Source: Methanoregula sp.
GTDB lineage: Archaea > Halobacteriota > Methanomicrobia > Methanomicrobiales > Methanospirillaceae
Reading direction: 5' to 3'
Assembly: GCA_026394655.1 (NCBI GenBank)
Contig: JAPKXU010000223.1
Span: 1-35,564 of the forward strand
DNA length: 35,564 nucleotides
Positions 17,421 to 25,562 of the stretch are shown here, piece by piece; the stretch's first letter is position 1, and each line of letters opens with the position of its first letter. Under the pieces are notes generated by a model. That model had not been told where the DNA came from, ran no database searches, and saw only the letters and a list, made by a program, of their open reading frames with translations. The translations under genes were made by a program, and so were the position numbers.

Positions 17421-18123
17421 AGTGACTGCCATCATTCCGGTCTATAACGATTGTGCCGCCCTCAAGAATGCCATCCCAAAATCCATCGAAGTATTATCCA
17501 AAATTACCGATGGCTTTGAACTGATCGTTGCCGAGGATGGAAGTACCGATGGCAGTGCCGATCTCGTCAAAGAGTTTAGTCGTTCTGATTCCCGGGTACA
17601 CCTGATGCACAGCGACGAACGGCTGGGGCGGGGGAAAGCGCTCAACCGTGCGTTTGGCACTGCAAAAGGCACGATTGTCTGTTACTATGATGTCGATCTT
17701 GCCACCGATATGCGGTACCTCCCCCAGCTTATCGGAGCAATACGGGCAGGTGCCGATATCTCGACCGGTTCACGACTTCTCCCGGACAGCGATATCCGGC
17801 GTACCGGGGGACGGGAGATAGCGAGCCGGAGTTATAATTTTCTCGTCCGGCTCTTTCTTGGCAGCCGGGTCATCGATCACCAGTGCGGTTTTAAAGCCTT
17901 CAGTAAGAACCGCATCCTCCCGGTGCTCCCCCGGATACGATCAGATCACTGGTTCTGGGACACCGAGATCCTCGTCCGGGCCCAGCGACAGGGTTACACG
18001 GTGACAGAGTTTCCGGTCCGCTGGCGTGCGGGGAAAGGAACAACGGTAAAGGCAAAAGACGTGTTCAGCATGGGATCCGCAATCCTGCGCTTGTGGTGGC
18101 AGATTCATGTACAAAAAGATTAG
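17407..18123 (+). CDS. Family 2 glycosyltransferase, DPM1-like (polyprenyl-phosphate sugar synthase)
   Basis: 238-residue GT-A enzyme. It opens with VTAIIPVYNDCAALKNAI, then AEDGSTDGSADLV (nucleotide-binding) and YYDVDLATDMRYLP containing the DxD metal site, then TGSRLLPDS and the DHQCGFKAFSK segment near the acceptor site, and FWDTEILVRAQRQGY. This is the layout of dolichol-phosphate mannose synthase (DPM1-like) enzymes, which attach a sugar from a nucleotide to polyprenyl phosphate at the cytoplasmic face. No membrane helices follow the catalytic domain, so it is probably a peripheral protein relying on its membrane neighbours. It overlaps both neighbouring genes (14 and 17 bases). Confidence 0.88.
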   Translation: MTEPEVTAIIPVYNDCAALKNAIPKSIEVLSKITDGFELIVAEDGSTDGSADLVKEFSRSDSRVHLMHSDERLGRGKALNRAFGTAKGTIVCYYDVDLATDMRYLPQLIGAIRAGADISTGSRLLPDSDIRRTGGREIASRSYNFLVRLFLGSRVIDHQCGFKAFSKNRILPVLPRIRSDHWFWDTEILVRAQRQGYTVTEFPVRWRAGKGTTVKAKDVFSMGSAILRLWWQIHVQKD

Positions 18124-19078
18124 CGCGATCGTTATCCCGACGCTCATTGCCGTTGGGATCATCGCGTATATGCTCACCCGTGTGTGGGGCGATCTGCTTG
18201 AAGCCCTCCAGCACATGATCCCTTCCTACCTCGTGATCGGCATCCTTATCTGCCTTCTTGCCTGGTGGCTGCGTGGGTGGCGGTACCACTATATCCTGCA
18301 AAGCCTCAATTACAAGGTGCCGGTTATTGTTGCTACCGCCTGCATTTTTGTCTCGCAGACCGTGAATCTTGTCGTACCGGCCCGGCTCGGGGATTTTGTC
18401 AGGATTTTTATTTTAAAACATGATTACAACACCACGTACTCCGAAGGTATCTCCTCAATTGTTGTCGAACGGGTCTTTGATATTGTCACTGTTGCCCTGT
18501 TGGGTGGCGTTGCACTGTTATTTATCCCGAATGTGCCCTCATGGTTTTACACGGTCATTGTCGTCCCATTGATCATCGGGGCAGCATTTTTTGTCTTTTT
18601 GATATTCTCCGGGAAATTAACAGCTAAAAACAAGTATATTCGCATCATTCTGACGATGCTTGACGAGATCCGACGGGCATCCCTCACCATAAAATCCATC
18701 TTTATCCTCAGCATTTCATCTATCGTCATATGGCTTTTGGATACGCTTGTCTGCGTCGCTGTCATCACGATGTTCCAGCAGCAGATCCCGTTTGCGGTGG
18801 TTCTCCTTGCGATTGTCATAGGCAACCTCGTGAAGGCAGTGCCACTTACGCCGGGGGGTGTCGGTACCTACGAGCTCTCGCTTGCGGTCACCTTTGAGAT
18901 GTACGGCGTCTCACCGGCAATTGCGTTTTTGATTGCTGTGATTGACCATCTCATCAAGAATATTGTCACCCTTGTTGGGGGAGTTATTTCGATCTACTTT
19001 TTGGGAGACTGGGTGATCCCCACCATACGAAAAGCGGTGAGCGACAGGTTCGGGAGGGGGGAGCGCACTGACCATTGA
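18107..19078 (+). CDS. Flippase-like membrane protein (lysylphosphatidylglycerol synthase TM / AglD C-terminal type)
   Basis: 323-residue protein with seven or eight membrane helices, of the UPF0104/LPG synthase transmembrane family. Family features include RGWRYHYILQSL early on, the conserved RLGDFVRIFILK block, ERVFDIVTV, and PLTPGGVGTYELSLAV close to the C-terminus. In haloarchaeal AglD the same domain is fused to a DPM-type glycosyltransferase; here the two functions are adjacent separate genes. That supports a joint role in making or moving a polyprenyl-linked sugar across the membrane, though flippase activity for the family is inferred. The gene overlaps the glycosyltransferase by 17 bases and the next gene by about 11. 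Confidence 0.87.
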   Translation: MYKKISAIVIPTLIAVGIIAYMLTRVWGDLLEALQHMIPSYLVIGILICLLAWWLRGWRYHYILQSLNYKVPVIVATACIFVSQTVNLVVPARLGDFVRIFILKHDYNTTYSEGISSIVVERVFDIVTVALLGGVALLFIPNVPSWFYTVIVVPLIIGAAFFVFLIFSGKLTAKNKYIRIILTMLDEIRRASLTIKSIFILSISSIVIWLLDTLVCVAVITMFQQQIPFAVVLLAIVIGNLVKAVPLTPGGVGTYELSLAVTFEMYGVSPAIAFLIAVIDHLIKNIVTLVGGVISIYFLGDWVIPTIRKAVSDRFGRGERTDH

Positions 19079-21068
19079 GTTACAGTTCCTTTCGGTTATT
19101 TCATGGCTGATCGTTCTCTCATTTTTGCAGCTCTCGCTCTACCCCGCTCTCAAAAAGACCTTTAAGAGTTTTGCCTTTCCGGTGGCATTTGCCGCATCGC
19201 TCCTGCTATTCACCCTTTTTTCCTGGTACTGCGGACTTTTTGCGCTCCCTGTACATCTTGCACTCCTGCCGTTTGCTGCCCTGTTCGCCTTCCATGTGTA
19301 CCGGCGCGAGTACTCCATTGACGGACTTAAAAGCGAGTGGCGTTGGGAACTGGTCTTTCTGGTCTTCTTTTTTCTGATGCTCGATATCCGGTTCGTTAAC
19401 CCGACCATCTCCTACGCGGAAAAATTCATGGATCACGCATTTCTTGCGTCCATCATGCGAACGCCGGTTGTGCCCCCGCTCGATCCCTGGTTTTCGGGGG
19501 GAACTCTCAACGTGTATTATTATCTTGGGTACTGGATCTTCGGGAGTCTCGGCATCGTCAGCGGTGTTCCTTCAAATATTGTCTTTAACCTCGGGTTGCC
19601 AACGGTTTTTGGGATAACTGCGGTGACCCTGTATGCTTTGGGCACCCTGATCCTCGACCGGTTCCGCTGGCTCCCGCTCCTTGTACTTTTCATCCCAAAT
19701 CCGTCCTTCTTTTACCAGGCAATCCTTGGAAAGGGATTGAACGCAATGCTCTGGGACAGCACCCGTACTATCACAAACACGATCAACGAGTACCCGCTCT
19801 TCTCGTTTATCTGGGGAGATCTCCACCCCCATGTCATCTCCCTCTTCAACCAGGCATTTTTATTGTTCATCCTCGTCTTTGCCTATAAGCGTTGGGAATC
19901 ACTCGAATTACGGGGCAGGTGGCTTATCTGTATCCTCGCGGCGGTTAGTCTTGGTTCCATGCCGCTCATCAACACATGGGATGTCCTTCTCTACGCACCC
20001 ATCACCCTCTTCTTCGGTGTGTTAATTTTGTGGCGGAACCGGGCAACGGTGAAACAATCACTCGCGTGGCAGTTCCTCGTTACCGTTCCTCCTTTGGCGA
20101 TCCTGTGCTACGTGCCCTTTTACCTGGTCTTAAAGACGAACACCGGCAGCATTGCGCTCGTTCACATGCCATCAGATCCCTTCCAGTTTCTGCTCGCTAA
20201 TGGGATCTTCATCGTCATCTTTATCGCACTGCTTGCACGGGAGATCATAAAGCGCCCGTATCTCCTTCTCGTTGCCGTCCCGTTTGCCATTGCGGGTTAC
20301 AGCGCCGCAGCGATAGCAGTCATCCCTCTTATTTATTTTATTGCAAAGAAACACCGTGATATTCCGGATCTCCTCGCCATTATCGGGCTTGGCATCCTCG
20401 TAATCGTTGAGATCATCTATCTCTCGGACAGCATGGGGGAGACCTATTTCCGGATGAACACGGTCTTTAAGTGTTACCTCCCTGCATGGATCATCCTTGG
20501 GACTGCTGCATTCTCGATGGTTGCCCAGTGGTTCGCCAAACCCGGGAGGATACCGAAGATCCCCCCTTGGAGAACCGCTGTCGTTGCCGTGCTCGTGATT
20601 GGCACGCTCTTTGTCATCCCGTTTTTTGTCCCGCTCGATCTCAATTATGGGAGCCGATCGCTGGACGGGCTCGCATACCTTGACGCCCAGCATCCCGGTG
20701 ACGCCGGTGCCGTAGCCTACCTGCGGACGCTCACCGGGAATGAACGGCTCGTGGAATCTGAAGGAGGGGACTATACGTATTATTCACGGATCTCGTCGTT
20801 TACCGGTATTCCTGCGATCATCGGTATGCCATTCCACGAGTACATGTGGCGCGGGGATGGGAATGGTTGGTACAGCACGCGGGTAGCGGATATAAAAACG
20901 CTCTATGAGCAACCGGATCAGACTATCCCTCTCCTGAAAAAATACAACACTACGCTGCTCTATGTGGGGGACTCGGAGCGCACGCGTTACACGGTGAACA
21001 TCCCGACGCGCAACCTTACGCAGATTTATTCGAACGACGGCACAGAAATTTATCGTTTCAACGGGTGA
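19068..21068 (+). CDS. DUF2298 (Chlor_Arch_YYY) multi-spanning membrane protein
   Basis: A large protein of about 666 residues with ten or more membrane helices and a C-terminal extracytoplasmic domain (about the last 130 residues). The diagnostic stretch is WFSGGTLNVYYYLGYW, with the YYY motif that names the family; MDHAFLASIMRTPVVPPLDP precedes it. It resembles GT-C glycosyltransferases in layout, so transfer of a lipid-linked sugar outside the membrane is a reasonable inference. The start is unusual: no ATG, GTG or TTG exists between the upstream in-frame stop (19038) and TTG 19125, yet conserved-looking hydrophobic sequence begins at TIELQFLSVISW. CTG 19068, or ATT 19074, is placed just after GGAGGGGGGAG, and overlaps the previous stop. 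Confidence 0.85.
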   Translation: MTIELQFLSVISWLIVLSFLQLSLYPALKKTFKSFAFPVAFAASLLLFTLFSWYCGLFALPVHLALLPFAALFAFHVYRREYSIDGLKSEWRWELVFLVFFFLMLDIRFVNPTISYAEKFMDHAFLASIMRTPVVPPLDPWFSGGTLNVYYYLGYWIFGSLGIVSGVPSNIVFNLGLPTVFGITAVTLYALGTLILDRFRWLPLLVLFIPNPSFFYQAILGKGLNAMLWDSTRTITNTINEYPLFSFIWGDLHPHVISLFNQAFLLFILVFAYKRWESLELRGRWLICILAAVSLGSMPLINTWDVLLYAPITLFFGVLILWRNRATVKQSLAWQFLVTVPPLAILCYVPFYLVLKTNTGSIALVHMPSDPFQFLLANGIFIVIFIALLAREIIKRPYLLLVAVPFAIAGYSAAAIAVIPLIYFIAKKHRDIPDLLAIIGLGILVIVEIIYLSDSMGETYFRMNTVFKCYLPAWIILGTAAFSMVAQWFAKPGRIPKIPPWRTAVVAVLVIGTLFVIPFFVPLDLNYGSRSLDGLAYLDAQHPGDAGAVAYLRTLTGNERLVESEGGDYTYYSRISSFTGIPAIIGMPFHEYMWRGDGNGWYSTRVADIKTLYEQPDQTIPLLKKYNTTLLYVGDSERTRYTVNIPTRNLTQIYSNDGTEIYRFNG

Positions 21069-21148
21069 AAGTTCTCGCGTTTCGTGCGCCGGTATGCGGA
21101 CCACTGACGATACCCGGATCCACGGCTGGAAACGACGGGTTCACAAAC

Positions 21149-21156
21149 CTTTATTT
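21149..21156 (+). promoter_or_regulatory. Candidate TATA box of the L7Ae ribosomal operon
   Basis: CTTTATTT about 85-90 bases before the rpl7ae ATG. Transcription would begin near 21178. A second AT-rich element, TGATATAG at 21171-21178, is an alternative. Confidence 0.35.
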
Positions 21157-21239
21157 CTCCTCCTGATGAAATGATATAGCTGCATCACTGCTACTGATGA
21201 GTAATGAAGGGGCAAAAAAGCTCCTGAATGAGGTGAGTT

Positions 21240-21608
21240 ATGGCAAAAAGTTACGTTAAGACCGAGGCTCCCGAGGAGCTCCAGAACAAGGCGCTTGAAG
21301 CCCTTGAAGTTGCAAGAGACACCGGAAAGATCAAGAAAGGTTCGAACGAGGCAACAAAAGCCATCGAACGGAGTATTGCAACACTTGTTTTAATCGGTGC
21401 GGATGTCGAACCCGAAGAGATTGTTATGCATCTTGCGCCACTTTGTGAAGAGAAGAAGATCCCGTACATCTTCATCAACAAACAGAACGATATCGGTGCC
21501 GCGAGCGGACTTGATGTCGGTTCTGCTGCTGCTGCCATCGTGAAGCCCGGTAAGGCAAAAGAAGTTATTGATGATCTCGCAAAGCAGCTGGTCGCCTTAA
21601 AGGCGTAA
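21240..21608 (+). CDS. rpl7ae: Ribosomal protein L7Ae
   Basis: 122-residue kink-turn RNA-binding protein, a component of the large ribosomal subunit, of box C/D and H/ACA RNPs, and in archaea of RNase P (whose RNA gene lies about 8 kb to the left). The typical motifs [41 protein letters not shown] and [10 protein letters not shown] are intact. A GAGGTGAG ribosome-binding site is seven bases before the ATG. A 20-codon reading frame starting at ATG 21197 overlaps this start in another frame; it may be chance. It leads the cluster with S28e and L24e. Confidence 0.97.
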   Translation: MAKSYVKTEAPEELQNKALEALEVARDTGKIKKGSNEATKAIERSIATLVLIGADVEPEEIVMHLAPLCEEKKIPYIFINKQNDIGAASGLDVGSAAAAIVKPGKAKEVIDDLAKQLVALKA

Positions 21609-21618
21609 AGGTGCGATC

Positions 21619-21828
21619 ATGGCAGACGACGCAACGCCCGCTGAAGTGATCGAGGTCGTCGGTTCCACCGGTATGCACGGGGAAGCGATGCAGGTCAAGT
21701 GCCGAATCCTCGATGGCAACAACAAGGGGCGCATTATCACAAGAAACACGGTCGGACCGATCCGTGAAGGGGACATTGTCATGCTCCTTGAAACCGAACG
21801 TGAAGCAAAGAAAATGTCGAGGCGGTGA
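21619..21828 (+). CDS. rps28e: Ribosomal protein S28e
   Basis: 69-residue OB-fold protein of the small ribosomal subunit. The conserved [19 protein letters not shown] and the archaeal/eukaryal C-terminus [12 protein letters not shown] (family consensus [10 protein letters not shown]) are present, and the length is normal. It sits ten bases after rpl7ae and six bases before rpl24e, the usual archaeal order. Confidence 0.97.
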   Translation: MADDATPAEVIEVVGSTGMHGEAMQVKCRILDGNNKGRIITRNTVGPIREGDIVMLLETEREAKKMSRR

Positions 21829-21834
21829 GCCCCG

Positions 21835-22053
21835 ATGGTCGAACAGCGCAACTGTAGTTTTTGCGGTTTACCGATCGAGCCCGGCACCGGCAAGATGTTC
21901 GTCAAAAAGGACGGAACCATCTACTACTTCTGCAGCACGAAGTGCCAGAACAACCACAAGCTTGGCAGGGTTCCCCGCCGGGTTGAGTGGACGGTTGCCG
22001 GTAAAGCTGCCGCAAAGGCGAAATTGTCTCCCGGCTGGAATCCAAAGGATTGA
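21835..22053 (+). CDS. rpl24e: Ribosomal protein L24e with altered C-terminal end
   Basis: Zinc-finger protein of the large subunit: [16 protein letters not shown], then [11 protein letters not shown] give the CxxC...CxxxC metal site (residues 6-36), followed by [11 protein letters not shown]. Archaeal L24e usually ends soon after this, at about 60-65 residues. Here the frame continues to residue 72 with LSPGWNPKD, and those codons are the ndk gene read in a different frame. The natural stop appears to have been lost in a deletion that also removed the ndk start. The zinc-binding core is intact, so the protein may still function. Confidence 0.93.
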   Translation: MVEQRNCSFCGLPIEPGTGKMFVKKDGTIYYFCSTKCQNNHKLGRVPRRVEWTVAGKAAAKAKLSPGWNPKD

Positions 22054-22415
22054 AACTGGTGGCTGCCCGGTTCGAAGTGCTTCCCGAAGCACGGGTGACC
22101 GAGCAGTACCGGGAACATCTGTCCAAACCGTTCTTCCCATCGCTTAAGCAGTATATCATGGGCGGACCCTGTTTTCTCATGATCTGGGAAGGACACAATG
22201 CCGTCGCGATCGTCAGAAAGCTGATCGGTGCGACGAACCCGCAGGAAGCGGCACCCGGCACCATCCGTGGGGATATGGGGATTGATATCGGGAGAAATGT
22301 CATCCACGCCTCCGATTCACCGGAGAGCGCGAGCCGCGAGATCGCCATTCATTTCAAACCCGCTGAATTGTTCGCATACGCCCGGATTGACGAATCCGTG
22401 TTATACGAATATTAA
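22017..22415 (+). pseudogene. ndk: Nucleoside diphosphate kinase, N-terminally truncated
   Basis: The +3 frame from GGC 22017 encodes [20 protein letters not shown] and continues to the normal end, with [30 protein letters not shown] and the catalytic histidine in [12 protein letters not shown]. In intact Ndk the GEIV motif is preceded by about 18 residues containing MVKPDG, whose lysine helps bind the phosphate. Those codons are missing: just upstream the frame meets TAA at 22002, inside rpl24e. No ATG precedes the conserved sequence; TTG 22050 or GTG 22059 would give a fragment lacking the first beta strand. Either the gene is inactive, or the junction is an assembly error. Order rpl7ae-rps28e-rpl24e-ndk is normal, but infB, often next in related archaea, is absent. 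Confidence 0.82.
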
Positions 22416-22418
22416 TCC

Positions 22419-22431
22419 ATTTTTATCTGGA
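22419..22431 (+). repeat. Direct repeat copy 1 (13 bp)
   Basis: ATTTTTATCTGGA, exactly repeated at 22610-22622. The two copies bracket nearly all of the gap between ndk and the nitrilase gene. No other feature was recognised in the gap. Confidence 0.45.
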
Positions 22432-22609
22432 AATACCTCGCTGCGTTTTCATGTGCTGTATGCATGTATCCGCTGGGGAATCTGGTGCGTTTATTACTTT
22501 TCTGGCGGGGCAACACTACGCTTATCAATCAAACAGTACTGCACGGTATCGGTAGTGCCCGTGTCATCCAACGCGGTATGCCGAAGCAATGAAATAACCC
22601 CGGCACCGA

Positions 22610-22622
22610 ATTTTTATCTGGA
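22610..22622 (+). repeat. Direct repeat copy 2 (13 bp)
   Basis: Second exact copy of ATTTTTATCTGGA. Its last bases (GGAG with 22623) also serve as a plausible ribosome-binding site nine bases before the nitrilase ATG. Confidence 0.45.
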
Positions 22623-22631
22623 GCGGTTGGG

Positions 22632-23426
22632 ATGATCTGTTGCAGCGCACAAGTAGCAAGTGTCTGGGAAGACCCGGAAAAGACCCTTCAAAAGGCAGAT
22701 CTGTTTATTATGAATGCATCATGTGCAGGTGCATCCCTGATCGCGTTTCCCGAACAGTTTGTTACCGGCTGGGATCCTTTATCCCACAACCATGTCGAGG
22801 AGTGCACGGGCAGGACGGTCAGCAGCTTACAAAATCTTGCAAGGAGATACTCCATTGCTATCATTGGATCATTTCGCGAACGCTTTAACTCCTCACCGAG
22901 AAACACAGCGGTTGCGATAGGAAAAGATGGAAAAATCCTTGCCATGTATGCAAAGATGCACCTATTCTCCCCGGCACGTGAAGATACCGCATATACCCCG
23001 GGAACCACCCTTCCTACGTTTTCCCTTGAAGGAGTTAAATGCGGTATGGCAATCTGTTATGACCTACGGTTCCCTGCTCTCTTCCGTATTTATGCCCGGC
23101 AGGGAGTGCACGCAGTTATTGTCCCTTCTGCGTGGCCGGAAAGCCGGATCCGGCACTGGGAGCTCTTCCTGTCTGCACGGGCGGCAGAGAACCAGATGTA
23201 TGTCATCGGGATCAATACCATTGGGACAAATCCAATAGACCGGTATTCGGGGGCTTCCATGACAGCAGACCCGTATGGGAATATCGTGGCTCGCGCCGGT
23301 AACCGGGAAGAACTAATTTTCTCTGAACTCGACCCCTCCCTTGTGGACACTGTACGAAACGATTTTCCGGTCGAGAAAGACCGAAAAGATGCGCTGTATC
23401 ACACGCTACTCACGGATCGGGTCTGA
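22632..23426 (+). CDS. Nitrilase-superfamily carbon-nitrogen hydrolase
   Basis: 264-residue amidohydrolase of the nitrilase/omega-amidase type. The Glu-Lys-Cys catalytic triad is visible: Glu in IAFPEQFVTGW, Lys in YAKMHLFSPA and Cys in GMAICYDLRFPALFR. The following RAAENQMYVIGINTIG and SMTADPYGNIVA are standard for the family. CYDLRFPALFR together with KMHLF points to the Nit2/omega-amidase branch, which deaminates omega-amides such as alpha-ketoglutaramate, but substrate specificity is an inference. The start ATG 22632 follows GGAG at a suitable distance. Two runs of seven T after the stop separate it from thrC. Confidence 0.9.
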   Translation: MICCSAQVASVWEDPEKTLQKADLFIMNASCAGASLIAFPEQFVTGWDPLSHNHVEECTGRTVSSLQNLARRYSIAIIGSFRERFNSSPRNTAVAIGKDGKILAMYAKMHLFSPAREDTAYTPGTTLPTFSLEGVKCGMAICYDLRFPALFRIYARQGVHAVIVPSAWPESRIRHWELFLSARAAENQMYVIGINTIGTNPIDRYSGASMTADPYGNIVARAGNREELIFSELDPSLVDTVRNDFPVEKDRKDALYHTLLTDRV

Positions 23427-23449
23427 AATTACGAGGGCACTGGTGAAGA

Positions 23450-23466
23450 TTTTTTTAGGTTTTTTT
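23450..23466 (+). terminator. Double T-tract terminator after the nitrilase gene
   Basis: Two runs of seven T (23450-23456 and 23460-23466) separated by AGG, about 25 bases after the stop. A TATA-like AGTATAC follows at 23467-23473 and could serve thrC. Confidence 0.55.
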
Positions 23467-23534
23467 AGTATACGCGGTCTTCCCCAAATATTCAGACGCT
23501 CGCCTATATGTACCCGGAAAACCAATACGTTCCC

Positions 23535-24740
23535 ATGTACCATCTCGTGTGCGTCCAGTGCGGAGCAACCTATCCCGCTGACGAGATCATCTATAATTGT
23601 AAGAGATGTGGACACCTCCTGGCGGTGAAATACCCGCTTAACGAGATCACCATCAATAAAGCCGCGTGGGACAAACGCCCTCTCTCGGTGTGGCGATATC
23701 GCGAACTGCTTCCAGTGCAGATTGAACCTGTCACTCTCCAGGAAGGAGGCACTCCGCTCTATCACTTAAAACGCCTTGGTGACGAAATGGGGCTTCGTCA
23801 TCTCTACGCAAAACACGAGGGGATGAACCCGTCCGGGTCGTTTAAGGACCGGGGTATGACTGTGGGTGTTTCGATGGCGCTCCAGCTAAAAATGAAAAGT
23901 GTTGCCTGTGCAAGTACCGGGAACACCTCGGCGAGTCTCGCGGTCTATGCGGCAAAAGCCGGTATCCCTGCTGTCGTGCTGCTGCCTGCAGGTAAAGTGG
24001 CGGTGGGAAAGATCGCACAGGCACTCATGCACGGTGCGAAGGTCATATAAATACGGGGCAACTTTGACCGTGCGCTTGAGATGGTCCACGAGCTCTGTCT
24101 CACCCACGGACTGTACCTGTTGAACTCGATGAACCCCTACCGGCTGGAGGGACAGAAGACGATCGGTTTTGAAGCGGTTGACCAGCTGGGGTATGTGCCC
24201 GATCGGTTTGTCCTGCCGGTGGGCAATGCTGGGAATATCTCCGCAGTCTACAAGGGACTCCTCGAACTCGAAGAACTTGGCTTTGTCGATCGCCTGCCGA
24301 TGATGACGGGTATACAGGCAGCAGGGTCATGCCCGATTGTGCGGGCGATCCACGAGAATCTCCCCACTGTGATCCCAGAAGAACATCCTGAAACCGTCGC
24401 CACCGCAATCAGGATCGGTGCCCCGGTGAATGCAGAGAAAGCCCTCACCGCCATACGGAAGACCGGCGGACTTGCCGAATCGGTGACTGATGATGAGATC
24501 CTCCGGATGCAACGGGATCTCGCCAGAAAAGAAGGGATCGGTGTAGAACCTGCATCCGCTGCATCGGTCGCTGGCATACGAAAACTGGTGGAACAGGGTA
24601 GGATCGACCGTGACGAACGGATTGTCTGTGTGGTTACCGGGCACCTGCTAAAGGACCCGGATACGGTGATAAAACAATGCGAACCCCCAGTAGAGATCGA
24701 CGCAGATTTGCCCTCTTTACTCTCTGCGCTGCACTTGTAA
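23535..24740 (+). pseudogene. thrC: Threonine synthase interrupted by an in-frame TAA
   Basis: PLP enzyme converting O-phosphohomoserine to threonine. The N-terminal zinc ribbon (Cys6, Cys9, Cys22, Cys25), the PLP lysine in NPSGSFKDRGM (Lys104) and ACASTGNTSASLA are all present. At codon 172 (24048-24050) the frame reads GAKVI-TAA-IRGNFDRALEMV; homologues have a residue such as Gln here, so one C-to-T change from CAA would explain it. Downstream codons remain in the same frame for another 229 residues to 24740, with VLPVGNAGNIS and EPASAASVAGI intact, so there is no frameshift. ATG 23535 matches the family start; ATG 23508 is possible. A restart at ATG 24081 would give a fragment without the PLP lysine. 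Confidence 0.85.
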
Positions 24741-25312
24741 TCACGCTCACGGTGCTGTCCCCGGTGGGAGCACTGTCAGCGGATTATACTGTCTTGCCCA
24801 ACGGTACAGCGTATACCGCATCGGTGCAGATCAGCGATGTGGCACGCTACGAGTTTGCTGATGTCGGATTACTGGGAGAGAATGTTCCCATCAACGCCGG
24901 CAACATCCGGTTATCGGGCAACTGTTCTCCGTGCGAATATAACTGGAGCAGCCCGTGGGGGAGTCCTCCTTTCATCACCTTCCCGCAGGGCAACTATACC
25001 ATCTCGTACATGGCACCGCTGCGGGACAATCACCTGCAGGCAAATTATGGTAAAGCATATCTCGTCAACGTCACGCTCCCGCAGGAATTTGATGTGAGAA
25101 ACCCGCTGCTCGCCGGTATCAGTATTGGCGCAAATGTCACCCGCCATGAGGACAATACCACGCAGGTGACTTGGAACAAGACCGCATCATTTGACCTACG
25201 GTTCTACACCCAGAGCAGGGAGTCACTTCTCTACATGTTCGGGAATTTCATGATCATTGTCGCTATCGCCCTGCTGCTGCCATTCCTGCTCATGAGAAAA
25301 AAGTCAGAGTGA
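24677..25312 (+). CDS. Secreted, membrane-anchored protein of unknown function
   Basis: 211 residues. A basic start (MRTPSRDRRRF) and hydrophobic segment (about 12-33) form a signal peptide or anchor, followed by a predicted beta-rich extracellular domain with many Asn-X-Thr/Ser sites and a CSPC pair, and one membrane helix near the end (about 184-204) followed by RKKSE. The topology is therefore outside domain plus C-terminal anchor. The ATG lies within the last 64 bases of thrC in a different frame, so it is probably co-transcribed with it. I cannot name the family with confidence. The following 250 bases up to mch hold no clear gene. Confidence 0.75.
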   Translation: MRTPSRDRRRFALFTLCAALVITLTVLSPVGALSADYTVLPNGTAYTASVQISDVARYEFADVGLLGENVPINAGNIRLSGNCSPCEYNWSSPWGSPPFITFPQGNYTISYMAPLRDNHLQANYGKAYLVNVTLPQEFDVRNPLLAGISIGANVTRHEDNTTQVTWNKTASFDLRFYTQSRESLLYMFGNFMIIVAIALLLPFLLMRKKSE

Positions 25313-25536
25313 CTGATACCCTGTCACGGTGATGTACGATACTTGCGGGGTGCGAACCGGGAACAGGCTGGTGTTTGGGGAAGATCTCCCCCGCCTCCAC
25401 TTTTTATTGAATACCCGTTCACATTGAATGATTGCTGACAATGCGTTGAGCCAATTGCAGGGATGAGAGATTCCTGTCCGGATCTGGGAATGAAATATGC
25501 CGGATATCCGGTTGGGAGCTTGCGAATGAATTTGGG

Positions 25537-25549
25537 AAGAATAAAAAAG
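25537..25549 (-). terminator. T-tract terminator of mch
   Basis: The minus strand reads CTTTTTTATTCTT beginning about 14 bases after the mch stop, a typical archaeal U-rich terminator. Confidence 0.55.
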
Positions 25550-25562
25550 GATATGGACCGGA

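Noticed and set aside
24048-24050. Pyrrolysine or other recoding as the reason for the thrC stop
   Set aside because: The codon is TAA, whereas pyrrolysine uses TAG; no selenocysteine-type context is expected at this position.
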